From positions 23,732 through 87,731 of the forward strand of contig DATAAF010000005.1 of the NCBI GenBank assembly GCA_036260255.1: a stretch of DNA of 64,000 nucleotides, given 5' to 3'. The translations under genes and the position numbers were made by a program. Numbering within the stretch: position 1 is the stretch's first letter; every line of letters begins with the position of its first letter. The DNA is from DASZJY01 sp036260255. GTDB lineage: Bacteria > Actinomycetota > Acidimicrobiia > Acidimicrobiales > AC-14. This document shows positions 14,840-22,386 of this stretch, one piece after another. The notes under the pieces were generated by a model. The model was not told where the DNA came from. It saw nothing but the letters and a program-made list of their open reading frames with translations, and ran no database searches.

Positions 14840-16332
14840 GGGGCCCCCTCCTTGACGAGGGTCTCGACGGCGGCGAGGTCCAGGTGGGCCTCGACCAGGT
14901 CGGCCAGGCGGTCGATCTGGGCCTCCCGGGCGGCGGTGAACGACACCCCCGACGGGGGGAGCTCCTTCCCCCGGCGCCGCCCCACGTCGGCCAGGAAGGC
15001 GGCCCGGAACCCGTCCTCCTCGAACAGCCCGTGGAGGGTGGTGCCGAGCACTCGGCCGCCCGGGTCCACGGCCCCTTCGGCCTCGGAACCGTACGCGTCG
15101 TCCAGCTGCACCCACGGCCGTGCCCCGGCGCCGCGGGTCACCCGCCCGTGGTGGATCTGGTAGCCCGTCAGCCGCTGGCCCAGCGCCCGGCCCCGGCGCT
15201 GGCGGGTGACCTTGGACGCCCCGAACACGGTGGCCACGTCGAGCCAGCCCAGGCCGGCGACCCGGCCCCGGCCCGACTCGACACCGTCGACGACCACCCG
15301 GCCGAGCATCTGGTAGCCGCCGCAGACGCCGAGCACCGCGCTCCCCCGCCGGCGGGCCTGGTCGAGCGCCCGGTCGAGCCCCCGCCCCCGTAGCCACTCG
15401 AGGTCGGCCACGGTGGCCTTGGTGCCGGGGAGCACGACCAGATCGGGGTCGCCCACGGCGGCGGGATGGTCGACCAGGCGGACGGCGACGGCGGGTTCGA
15501 CGCCCAGGGCGTCGAGATCGGTGAAGTTGGAGATGCGGGGGAACCGGACGGCGGCCACGTCGAGCGCCGTCCCCTCGGTGGTGGCCGGCGCCGGTGCGGG
15601 CCGCCGGCCGTCGAGGGCGAGGGAGTCCTCGGCGTCGAGGCCGACGTCATGGACGTAGGGAAGCACGCCCAGGGTGGGGACGCCCGACCGCTGCTCGAGT
15701 TGGGCCAGGCCGTCACCGAGCAGGGCGGGGTCGCCGCGGAACTTGTTGACGACGAACCCGCCCACCAGCCGGCGGAGGTCGTCGGGCAGGAGGGTGACGG
15801 TGCCGTAGAGGGCGGCGAACACGCCGCCCCGGTCGATGTCGCCCACGACCACCGCCCGCACCCCCGCCCGGGCGGCCAGGCGGAGGTTGACGAGGTCCCC
15901 GTCGAGGAGGTTGATCTCGGCCGGGCTGCCCGCCCCCTCGAGGAGGACGACGTCGAAGCGGGACCGGAGGTCGTCGAGGGCGGCGGTGACAGTGGCGACG
16001 AGGCGGGGCTTGGCCGCGTGGTACGCGGCGGCGTCGAGGTGGCCGGCGGGCCGTCCCATGACGACCACCTGGCTCGTGCGCTCGCCCGTGGGCTTGAGCA
16101 GGATCGGGTTCATGGCGACCTCGGGCTGGGCGCCGGCGGCCAGCGCCTGGACACCCTGGGCCCGCCCGATCTCGTGGCCGGCGGGCGTGACCCAGGAGTT
16201 CAGGGCCATGTTCTGGGCCTTGAACGGGGCGACCCGGACGCCCCGGCGGTGGAGCACCCGGCACAGGCCGGTGACGAGGTGGCTCTTGCCCACGTCGCTG
16301 CCGGTGCCGCACACCATGAGGGCGCCCCTCAC
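14836..16332 (-). CDS. cobQ: Cobyric acid synthase
   Basis: This 498-residue amidotransferase converts adenosylcobyrinic acid a,c-diamide to adenosylcobyric acid by four ATP-dependent amidations at b, d, e and g. The N-terminal dethiobiotin-synthetase-like domain has the P-loop GTGSDVGKS and the family segments PFKAQNMALNS and NPILLKP. The C-terminal class I glutamine amidotransferase domain has the nucleophile in VLGVCGGYQMLG and the His in TTLHGLFE. GTG at 16332 overlaps the upstream stop by GTGA; a slightly later ATG at residue 6 is the alternative. Length is normal for CobQ/CbiP. Confidence 0.95.
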   Translation of the reverse strand: MRGALMVCGTGSDVGKSHLVTGLCRVLHRRGVRVAPFKAQNMALNSWVTPAGHEIGRAQGVQALAAGAQPEVAMNPILLKPTGERTSQVVVMGRPAGHLDAAAYHAAKPRLVATVTAALDDLRSRFDVVLLEGAGSPAEINLLDGDLVNLRLAARAGVRAVVVGDIDRGGVFAALYGTVTLLPDDLRRLVGGFVVNKFRGDPALLGDGLAQLEQRSGVPTLGVLPYVHDVGLDAEDSLALDGRRPAPAPATTEGTALDVAAVRFPRISNFTDLDALGVEPAVAVRLVDHPAAVGDPDLVVLPGTKATVADLEWLRGRGLDRALDQARRRGSAVLGVCGGYQMLGRVVVDGVESGRGRVAGLGWLDVATVFGASKVTRQRRGRALGQRLTGYQIHHGRVTRGAGARPWVQLDDAYGSEAEGAVDPGGRVLGTTLHGLFEEDGFRAAFLADVGRRRGKELPPSGVSFTAAREAQIDRLADLVEAHLDLAAVETLVKEGAP

Positions 16333-17219
16333 CGGGCCGCCTCCAGGGCGTCGGCCAGGCGCGCCAGCCCCGGGGGGTCGGGGACGGCGATGCGGACGTG
16401 GCCGGGCAGGCCGAAGGACGTGCAGTCGCGCACGAGCACGCGCTGGCGGGCCAACCGGTCGCGAAGGCCGGGGGCGGGCACGAGCAGCCAGTTGGCGTCC
16501 GACGGCTGAGGCCGGAACCCGTGGCTCCGGAGCAGGGCGGCCAGGTCGTCCCGCCCGCGGCCGACCGCGTGCGACCAAGCGGGCAGGTCGACGGTGGCGA
16601 GGAGGTCGGGGAGGGAGGCGGTGGCCAGGCCGTTGACCGACCAGGTGGGCTGGCGGGCGGCGAGCCGCCGGGCGGTGCCGGCGTCGGGTGCCAGCACGTA
16701 ACCGGCCCGCAGGCCGGGACAGGCCAGCACCTTGGTGAGCGAGCCGACCACGACCGCGCCCTGGTCGGCGTCGCCCCGGGTCCAGCGCCCGGCGGCCAGC
16801 GGGAAGAAGGCCTCGTCCCAGACGTGCGCCGGGGCGCCGGGCGGGGCCAGCCGGCCGCTCGGGTTGTGGGGGTTCGAGCGCCACCGGGGCCCGCCGCCGC
16901 GGGGGTAGAGGGCGAAGTCGGGCTCGTCGACCCGTCCGCCGCCCAGCTCGGCGGCAACCAGGGCGATGGCCTCGGCCCCGCCGTTGGTGAGGAGCACCCG
17001 CTCGGGGTCCGTCCCCAGGGCGGCGGCCAAGGCGGCGGTGGCGGGGCCCGGGTCGGGGTAGCGCCGCAGGGCGTCGAGGTGCTTGGCCACCACCTCCCCG
17101 GGGTCCGGCGCGGCGGGGTTGAGGCTGGCCGACAGGTCGAGCACCGCCCCCACGTCCACGCCCAGGGCGGCGGCCAGCCTGGCCCCGTCGCCCCCGTGCG
17201 GCCCGGGCGCGAGGATCAC
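16329..17219 (-). CDS. CobC/CobD-type aminotransferase (threonine-phosphate decarboxylase-like)
   Basis: This class I/II PLP enzyme of 296 residues (303 if the ATG at 17240 is used) resembles L-threonine-O-3-phosphate decarboxylase, which makes the aminopropanol phosphate linker of cobalamin. Visible features are DLSASLNPAAPDPG and YPDPGPATAALAAALG near the N-terminus and the PLP-binding lysine in VVGSLTKVLACPGLRAGY. It is shorter than the usual 350-360 residues because the central loop region is reduced. The GTG at 17219 overlaps the cbiB stop as GTGA, matching other junctions of this operon, so it is preferred to the upstream ATG. Position between cbiB and cobQ supports the role. Confidence 0.85.
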   Translation of the reverse strand: MILAPGPHGGDGARLAAALGVDVGAVLDLSASLNPAAPDPGEVVAKHLDALRRYPDPGPATAALAAALGTDPERVLLTNGGAEAIALVAAELGGGRVDEPDFALYPRGGGPRWRSNPHNPSGRLAPPGAPAHVWDEAFFPLAAGRWTRGDADQGAVVVGSLTKVLACPGLRAGYVLAPDAGTARRLAARQPTWSVNGLATASLPDLLATVDLPAWSHAVGRGRDDLAALLRSHGFRPQPSDANWLLVPAPGLRDRLARQRVLVRDCTSFGLPGHVRIAVPDPPGLARLADALEAAR

Positions 17220-18157
17220 CGCCCCCGCCTCCGGGCGCATTGGGTCAGGAAAGGTCGCCCTTCCGGGTCACCTTTCCCACCCAGAAGGGCCAGCGCGGCC
17301 AGCGCGCCGGTCAGGGCCCACGCCACGTCGGACGAGAGACGCACGGCCCTGGCCACGTCGGCCGCCTCAGGCGGGCGCCCCGTCCCCAGCGAGGGACGCA
17401 GCTCGACCCGGCCCTCGTACTGGTTGGCCCCGCCGAGGCGGAGGCCGAGGGCGGCGGCGAAGGCGGCCTCGGCGACGCCGGCGTTGGGTGAGGGGTGGCG
17501 AGGGGCGTCACGACGGACCGCCTGCGACACGGCGGCGGCCGACCGGGGCCGGACGGCGGCGACCAGCGTCGCGGTGACCCGGGCCGGCACCCACCCGGCG
17601 GCGTCGTCGAGGCGGGCGCTGGCCCAGCCGAACCGGACGTAGCGGGGGGTGCGGTGGCCGACCAGGGCGTCGAGCGTGTTCACCGCCCGGTAGCCGAGGG
17701 CGCCGGGAGCGCCGGCCGCCGCCGCCCAAACTGCCGGCGCCACGACCGCGTCGACGGTGTTCTCGGCCACCGACTCGACCACCGCCCGGACGATCTCCTT
17801 CTCGTCCAGTCCCTCGGGGTCGCGCCCGACGAGGGCCGGGAGCAACGCCCGCGCCTCGTCCAGGTCACCCCGGTCGATTGCATCGCCGACCGCGGTGGCG
17901 GCCCGGGCCAACGCCCCTCCGCCCGCCGCCACGGTTGTGGCCCCGGCGGTCGTGCCGGCGAGCCAGCCCGCCGCCGCCCCCAGAGCGGTACCGGCGGCCG
18001 CATACGTCGCGCCCGGACCTCGGGCGTCGCGCCACAGCTGCACCTCGACGTGGCGCATCACCCGGCCGAAGGCGACGACCGGGTGCACCGCCGCCGGCGG
18101 CTCGGCCACGAAGCGGTCGACCACCAGCCCCACGGCGGTCGCCAGCGGCATCGGCAT
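17216..18157 (-). CDS. cbiB: Adenosylcobinamide-phosphate synthase CbiB (CobD)
   Basis: This 313-residue integral membrane enzyme joins adenosylcobyric acid to aminopropanol (phosphate). It begins MPMPLATAVGLVVDRFVAEP and has the family segments HPVVAFGRVM, VESVAENTVDAVVAPAVW, GYRAVNTLDALVGHRTPRY and RRDAPRHPSPNAGVAEAAFA. Several hydrophobic helices occur throughout. The last 20 or so residues are encoded by a copy of a palindromic repeat (17242-17286), the inverted mate of which lies immediately upstream of the gene, so the C-terminus has probably been altered by repeat insertion. It is 77 bases downstream of cobS. Confidence 0.93.
   Translation of the reverse strand: MPMPLATAVGLVVDRFVAEPPAAVHPVVAFGRVMRHVEVQLWRDARGPGATYAAAGTALGAAAGWLAGTTAGATTVAAGGGALARAATAVGDAIDRGDLDEARALLPALVGRDPEGLDEKEIVRAVVESVAENTVDAVVAPAVWAAAAGAPGALGYRAVNTLDALVGHRTPRYVRFGWASARLDDAAGWVPARVTATLVAAVRPRSAAAVSQAVRRDAPRHPSPNAGVAEAAFAAALGLRLGGANQYEGRVELRPSLGTGRPPEAADVARAVRLSSDVAWALTGALAALALLGGKGDPEGRPFLTQCARRRGR
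17237..17286. repeat. Palindromic repeat copy A within the 3' end of cbiB
   Basis: GGAAAGGT (17248-17255) and ACCTTTCC (17270-17277) form a perfect 8-bp stem with a 14-base spacer. Flanking bases (GGGTCA before, CCAGAA after) also match copy B at 18174-18226 in inverted orientation. It is a short repetitive extragenic-palindrome-like element that here has become coding sequence. Confidence 0.7.
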
Positions 18158-18170
18158 CGCAAACCGGCCG

Positions 18171-18226
18171 GTTCTGGCAACGGAAAGGTGACCGGGACGG
18201 CCGCCTTTCCTGACCCGATGTGCCAG
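18171..18226. repeat. Palindromic repeat copy B in the cobS-cbiB gap
   Basis: GGAAAGG (18182-18188) and CCTTTCC (18204-18210) form the inner stem; CTGGCA (18174-18179) and TGCCAG (18221-18226) extend it. Read on the minus strand it matches copy A over about 50 bases with few changes. It fills most of the only substantial gap between genes of this operon. Confidence 0.7.
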
Positions 18227-18234
18227 GAGGAGGC

Positions 18235-18951
18235 TCACCAGCGGGCCGCCGCCACGAGGAGGCCGGCCGTCTCGCCGATCAGGCCGGAGGCCCCGAGGAC
18301 GTCGCCGGTGAAACCGCCCAGCCGGCGGCGGGCGAAGGCCACCACCGCCACCGCCGCCGCGCCACCTGCCACCACGGCGGCCACGCCGCTCGCCCCGGTC
18401 GCCACCCCCGCCAGGGCGGCCGCGCCCACCACCCCGGCGGCGGCCGGGGCGCCGGCGCCGCGCCGGGCGCCTGCCTCGGGCAGGAAGGCGGCGGCCAGGC
18501 CACCAGGGCGGGCGTAGGGCACCGAGCGGGCCGCCGCCGCCATCACCGACCGCGACCCGCACCAGAGCGCGGCCACCAGCAGGGGCCGCGGTCGCAGCGC
18601 CGCCAGGGCCGACCAGCGCAGGAGGAGGACGGCGGTCGCCGTGCCCACCCCGAAGGCGCCGGCGCGCGGGTCGGCCATCACCTCCAGCCGGCGCTCCCGC
18701 TCGAGCGGGGCGAGTAGGCCGTCGGCCGAGTCGACCAGCCCGTCGAGGTGGAGCATGCCGGTCAGGGCCAGGTCGGCGGCCACCGCCACGGCGGCCGCCA
18801 CCACCGGGGGCCAGAGCTCCGACGCGCCCCACCAGACCGCGCCCACCGCCAGTCCCAGGGCGGCGCCGACCACGGGGAACCACGACAGGGCGGACGGCGA
18901 CGGGGCCGCCGCGCCACCCAGCGGGGTGAGGAAGGCGAGGGCCCGCCGCAT
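18235..18951 (-). CDS. cobS: Adenosylcobinamide-GDP ribazoletransferase (cobalamin synthase)
   Basis: This 238-residue membrane enzyme joins adenosylcobinamide-GDP and alpha-ribazole (phosphate). It has the signature LHLDGLVDSADGLLAP, then RRLEVMADPRAGAFGVG, and C-terminal RRLGGFTGDVLGASGLIGE, which are the conserved acidic and glycine motifs of CobS. Most of the rest is hydrophobic helices. Its ATG at 18951 overlaps the cobU stop by one base (TGATG). Length and motifs are typical. Confidence 0.95.
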   Translation of the reverse strand: MRRALAFLTPLGGAAAPSPSALSWFPVVGAALGLAVGAVWWGASELWPPVVAAAVAVAADLALTGMLHLDGLVDSADGLLAPLERERRLEVMADPRAGAFGVGTATAVLLLRWSALAALRPRPLLVAALWCGSRSVMAAAARSVPYARPGGLAAAFLPEAGARRGAGAPAAAGVVGAAALAGVATGASGVAAVVAGGAAAVAVVAFARRRLGGFTGDVLGASGLIGETAGLLVAAARW

Positions 18952-19496
18952 CAGCCGCTCACGCCCGCGCCGCCGAGCATCGTGGCCACCAGGCCCTCGA
19001 CCGGCACCAGCCGCAAGGCCCGTCCGGCGGCCGCCAGCACGACCTCGTCGGCCACCGATGCCGCCGCCTGGTTGAGCTCCCCCAACACGTCCCTGAACCG
19101 CCGGCCGGCGTGGGAGGACGGGTGCACCCCCAGCCCCACCTCCTCGGAGACGACGACGGTGTCGCCGGCCCGTTCGACCAGGGCGCGGCACAGCCCGTCG
19201 GCGTCCACCGCCAGCTCGGGCTGGCCGGCTACCCAGCTCCCCAGCGAGTCCACCAGCACCGCCCCTTGGACGGAGGACAGCGCACCGACCAGGTCGGGCC
19301 CCGTCTCGACCGTCGGCCACGAGGGTGGGCGGCGGGCCCGATGGGCGGCGACCCGGGCGGCCATGTCGGCGTCGCCCTCGACGACCACCGCGGTGGCCAG
19401 CACCGTCACCGGCCGGCGGCCGGCCAGGGCGGAGACCAGACGCTCGGCCATCGCCGACTTGCCCGAGCGCGCTCCACCCAGCACGAGCACGATCAC
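18951..19496 (-). CDS. cobU: Adenosylcobinamide kinase / guanylyltransferase
   Basis: This 181-residue cytosolic enzyme phosphorylates adenosylcobinamide and transfers GMP to it. The P-loop is VLGGARSGKSAMAER at residues 5-19, and the family motifs VDSLGSWV, VVVSEEVGLGVHP and RRFRDVLGELNQAAA are present. It is the first full gene of the riboswitch-controlled operon. The GTG start at 19496 overlaps the stop of a 14-codon leader ORF by four bases, so its translation may depend on that ORF. Confidence 0.95.
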   Translation of the reverse strand: MIVLVLGGARSGKSAMAERLVSALAGRRPVTVLATAVVVEGDADMAARVAAHRARRPPSWPTVETGPDLVGALSSVQGAVLVDSLGSWVAGQPELAVDADGLCRALVERAGDTVVVSEEVGLGVHPSSHAGRRFRDVLGELNQAAASVADEVVLAAAGRALRLVPVEGLVATMLGGAGVSG

Positions 19497-19537
19497 GCGG
19501 CGCGTCCCCGTCCGTTCCGGGCGGGGCGGACCTGCAT
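19493..19537 (-). CDS. 14-codon leader ORF between cobalamin riboswitch and cobU
   Basis: ATG at 19537 opens a 14-residue frame (MQVRPARNGRGRAA) whose TGA overlaps the cobU GTG as GTGA. It starts 42 bases after the riboswitch P1 stem. A possible ribosome-binding site, GAGGACG, lies about 10 bases upstream. It is short and could be chance, but the overlap repeats the junction style of the whole operon. Confidence 0.4.
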   Translation of the reverse strand: MQVRPARNGRGRAA

Positions 19538-19578
19538 CTCCACGACGTCCTCGCGTCCTTTCGGCTCGTAGCCCGACA

Positions 19579-19735
19579 GGCAGGTCTCCTGGCTCCCGGA
19601 TCAACGCTCCCCCCGGCCTTCCCGCCCTCACGGGCCGTGGCCATCCTTCGTGGGAGTCGCTCCCCGGTGACAGTTGCGGGACAGCCCCGGACTCGCACCG
19701 GGTTCCCTGCGCTGCGGGCCGAACAGTAGCCTGCC
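19579..19735 (-). ncRNA. Cobalamin (AdoCbl) riboswitch
   Basis: The minus strand carries the cobalamin riboswitch consensus in order: GGGAACCCGGTGCGAGTCC, then the B12-box core CCCGCAACTGTCACC, then a central GGGAGCGACTCCC-type hairpin, then GGCGGGAAGGC, and finally GAGCCAGGAGACCTGCC. The ends GGCAGG (19735-19730) and CCTGCC (19584-19579) pair as P1. It lies directly upstream of the cobU-cobS-cbiB-cobQ-cobN operon and should repress it when adenosylcobalamin is abundant. A CCCCG/CGGGG hairpin between P1 and cobU may act as the expression platform. Confidence 0.93.
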
Positions 19736-19739
19736 GGCG

Positions 19740-20432
19740 GTGGACCCTGCCCAGCGGAGGACGGAGGCGGAGCGGAGGAGCGAGGCGCGCCAGGCGGCGG
19801 CGGCCGGCCCGGCCGAGCGCCGGCGCACCGAAGCGGAGCGGAGGAGCGAGGCCCGGGAGGCGGAGGGCGAGGCCCAGGGCGAAGCGGGCGAGGACGGACC
19901 AGCCACCTCCCGGCGGCCCCCGTCGCTCGTCCTGGTCAACACTGGCCACGGCAAGGGGAAGTCGTCGGCCGCCTTCGGCGTCATGGGCCGGGGCTGGGCC
20001 CGGGGCTGGCGCGTGGGCGTGGTCCAGTTCGTGAAGGGCGGCAAGTGGAAGACGGGTGAGCGCAAGCTGGCCGACCACCTGGGGATCGAGTGGCACACCC
20101 TGGGCGACGGCTTCACCTGGGAGTCGACCGACCTGGACGAGACCGCCGCCAAGGGCCGTCACGCCTGGGACGTGGCGCGCCAGAAGCTCGCCTCGGGCGA
20201 CTACGACCTCCTCATCCTCGACGAGCTGACCTACGCCGTCACCTACGGCTGGGTGCCGGTGGCCGACGTCGTCGAGGGGCTGCACGACCGCGCCCCCCGG
20301 ACCAACGTGGTCATCACCGGCCGCGACGCCCCCCCGGAGGTGATCGAGCTGGCCGACACGGTCACCGAGATGCGCAAGGTCAAGCACGCCTACGACCACG
20401 GCATCACCGCCAAGAAGGGGATCGAGTATTAG
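19740..20432 (+). CDS. cobO: Cob(I)yrinic acid a,c-diamide adenosyltransferase
   Basis: This 230-residue CobA/CobO-type enzyme transfers the adenosyl group of ATP to cob(I)alamin precursors. The P-loop is VNTGHGKGKSSAAFG near residue 65, with family segments VVQFVKGGKWKTGE, IEWHTLGDGFTWES and DLLILDELTYAV. The first 55 residues are a charged extension in which RRTEAERRSEAR occurs twice. GTG at 19740 is proposed because it lies just outside the riboswitch on the other strand; no good ribosome-binding site is visible, so a leaderless start or a start nearer the P-loop is possible. It is divergent from the riboswitch operon and not under that riboswitch. Confidence 0.9.
   Translation: MDPAQRRTEAERRSEARQAAAAGPAERRRTEAERRSEAREAEGEAQGEAGEDGPATSRRPPSLVLVNTGHGKGKSSAAFGVMGRGWARGWRVGVVQFVKGGKWKTGERKLADHLGIEWHTLGDGFTWESTDLDETAAKGRHAWDVARQKLASGDYDLLILDELTYAVTYGWVPVADVVEGLHDRAPRTNVVITGRDAPPEVIELADTVTEMRKVKHAYDHGITAKKGIEY
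19767..19852 (+). repeat. 20-bp direct repeat inside cobO 5' end
   Basis: The same 20 bases, starting GCGGAGCGGAGG, occur at 19767-19786 and 19833-19852, exactly 66 bases (22 codons) apart. They encode AERRSEA in both cases, so the N-terminal extension of CobO arose partly by in-frame duplication. Confidence 0.8.
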
Positions 20433-20513
20433 CGAGCGACCTCAGACCGCCAGGCAAGGGCCGCGGTCAGTACCAGGAGGTCGAGCCGGTAGGAGCGGTC
20501 TGAGCTCTCTCGC
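20432..20513. repeat. Imperfect 19-bp inverted repeat after cobO, before unknown gene
   Basis: 20432-20450 and 20495-20513 are inverted repeats matching at 17 of 19 positions, with a perfect core CTCAGACCGC/GCGGTCTGAG. Alternative inner stems exist: GACCGC (20445-20450) with GCGGTC (20463-20468), and TACC with GGTA. It directly follows the cobO stop, so it may be its terminator, or the left end or structured RNA of an element carrying the next gene. The rest of 20514-20672 has no recognised gene. Confidence 0.5.
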
Positions 20514-20672
20514 GTTGGGGCCAGCTCGGCGGGCAGGAAGTCGTGTCTGGGCCGGCAAAGCCGGCCCTCTGGCCACCAGTGGTGCCACAGCGGGAAGAGA
20601 TGGTCCCCAATAGCGTCCTCCTGATCAAAGAACCCGTAGTCGACCGCGCCAACGGTCGGGGAGGAGGCCGCC

Positions 20673-22301
20673 ATGGGGACCGTGGCCAGGCTACTGGCCG
20701 AGCATGTCACCTTCCGCTGCACCTCGGTGGACCGCATCGGCATCCGGGGATACATCCCCGGGCTGCAATACGAAGGCGGGGTGGTGAAGTTCCTGCTCAG
20801 CCGGGGCAACACCATTCCGTCGCCCGCGGCGCTGAACCGCAACCGAGAGCGCCTCGTGGCGGACCTCGACGCCTTGATCGCGGCCTCTGGAGTCCCGGTG
20901 GCGCGCTTCCGCCGGGGCGAGAGCAAAGAGGACATCGCCCGGCCCTTTCAGGACGAGGCCGCAGCCGAAGGGCGCAGCGGGCTGGTACTGGTCGGCAAGG
21001 CCCAGGAGCGGACCTCGTCATGGCGGGGGTTCGTCGACCGCTCCCACGCCGCCCACCGGCCGAACCATCCCCACATCGCATGGCGACGTCAGTCCTCGGT
21101 CCCCGACCACTGGTACCTGTACTTCTGGGACCACGAGTGGGGGCCGGCCTTCCTCCGGCTGTGCTCCTACGCCCCCTACCCGCTGTGGTGCTGCGCCAAC
21201 GGCCACGAGTGGGCCAAGCGCCAGCTGGCCAAGGCGGGAATCGGCTTCGAGGCCCTCGACAACGGCCTGCGCGCCGTCGAGGACCCCACCGCCGCCCACC
21301 GAGTCTGCGCCCGCCTGGGGGCGGGCCACGTCCGAGATCTGCTGCGGCGGATGACGGCGATCATGCCCGACCCCCTCACGACCGAAGACCGGCGAGCGGG
21401 GTTCGACTGGCGCTTCTCCATCGCCCAGCTCGAGGTCTCCGACACCGCCGTGTTCGACCAGCCCCGCCGGGCCCGGGCCTGGTTCGAGGCCGCCATCTCC
21501 GGCCACCTCGACCTCGGCCGTCCGGAGCGGGTCTCGCTGGTGGTCGACCGCACCGTGGTCAACCGGGGCAGGCACAAGACCCCGGGGCGCTTCGCCACCG
21601 AGGTGATCACCCGCGAGGTCGCCCCCCAGCTGCAGATTCACTACAAGTCCTCGAAGGCCAAGGCGTACCTCAAGGAGGGCCGAGCCCTGCGGGTGGAGAC
21701 GACGGTGAACAACGCCAGTGACTTCGCCGTCCACAAGACGCTGACCGCCGACAACTGGCGCGCCCTGCGCCGCCTCGGGGCCGCCACCAACGCCCGCTTC
21801 CTGGCCGCCATCGGCGAGGGTCAGGCGGGCCTGCCCGACCTGGCCACCTTGGAATCGGTAGTGCTGCCGAGCGTCCACGACGGCCAGCGAGCACCGGGGC
21901 TGCGCTTCGGCGAGCCGCGGGTGATGGCCCTGTTGGGCTCCGTCGCCGCCTTCGCCCATGTCATCGGAGGGCTCACCAACAAGTCCCTGCGAACGCAGAT
22001 GGAAGTCCTATGGAAGCCCTGCTACGCCTCCGCCCAGGCCTCGTACGACCTGCGACGGCTCCGGCTCAAGGGCTTCATCGAGCGCATCGACGGGACAAAC
22101 ACCTATCGCGTGACCGCCCACGGCCTTCGCATCGCCGCCTTCTTCACCCAGTTGGCCGCCCGGGTGGTGGTCCCTACCCTGACCGAGCTCGCGGGACTCG
22201 GCCGGCCACGGCCGCCAGCCCCGCGTCCCCTCACCGCCGCGTGGCGCAGCTACGAATGCGAGCTGACACGACTGCTGCGCACGGCTCGCCTCGTGGCATG
22301 A
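20673..22301 (+). CDS. Uncharacterised 542-aa protein with C-terminal winged helix, possibly mobile
   Basis: ATG at 20673 is preceded by GGAGGAGG, an excellent ribosome-binding site. I know of no function. It resembles, from memory, a widespread uncharacterised family of about 500 residues recognised by PSPAALNRNRERLVADLD near residue 50, SYAPYPLWCCANGHEWAKRQ near residue 170, KTPGRFATEVITREVAPQLQ near 310, and IHYKSSKAKAYLKEGRALRV soon after. Residues about 445-500 (ASYDLRRLRLKGFIERIDGT then YRVTAHGLRIAAFF) look like a winged helix. No transposase DDE, HUH or recombinase motif is evident. It interrupts cobalamin and transporter genes without functional link, and is flanked by less GC-rich DNA, which suggests horizontal gain. 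Confidence 0.75.
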   Translation: MGTVARLLAEHVTFRCTSVDRIGIRGYIPGLQYEGGVVKFLLSRGNTIPSPAALNRNRERLVADLDALIAASGVPVARFRRGESKEDIARPFQDEAAAEGRSGLVLVGKAQERTSSWRGFVDRSHAAHRPNHPHIAWRRQSSVPDHWYLYFWDHEWGPAFLRLCSYAPYPLWCCANGHEWAKRQLAKAGIGFEALDNGLRAVEDPTAAHRVCARLGAGHVRDLLRRMTAIMPDPLTTEDRRAGFDWRFSIAQLEVSDTAVFDQPRRARAWFEAAISGHLDLGRPERVSLVVDRTVVNRGRHKTPGRFATEVITREVAPQLQIHYKSSKAKAYLKEGRALRVETTVNNASDFAVHKTLTADNWRALRRLGAATNARFLAAIGEGQAGLPDLATLESVVLPSVHDGQRAPGLRFGEPRVMALLGSVAAFAHVIGGLTNKSLRTQMEVLWKPCYASAQASYDLRRLRLKGFIERIDGTNTYRVTAHGLRIAAFFTQLAARVVVPTLTELAGLGRPRPPAPRPLTAAWRSYECELTRLLRTARLVA

Positions 22302-22349
22302 TCCGAAACTTGCCTCAAGTCTTCAGGACCGGATTGTCAAGCGCGGGCT

Positions 22350-22374
22350 AGCGCGGGGAGGGCAGGCCCCCGCT
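22350..22374. terminator. Hairpin between convergent genes
   Basis: AGCG-bulge-GGGG (22350-22358) pairs with CCCCCGCT (22367-22374). It lies between the 542-aa protein gene and the convergent ABC permease gene and may end transcription in both directions. Confidence 0.45.
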
Positions 22375-22386
22375 GAGACGAAAGGG

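Noticed and set aside
20429..20650. Minus-strand frame with a protein-like stretch (FDQEDAIGDHLFPLWHHWWP)
   Set aside because: It overlaps the cobO end, the inverted repeat and the strong start region of the 542-aa gene; no good start or ribosome-binding site is seen. A remnant cannot be excluded.
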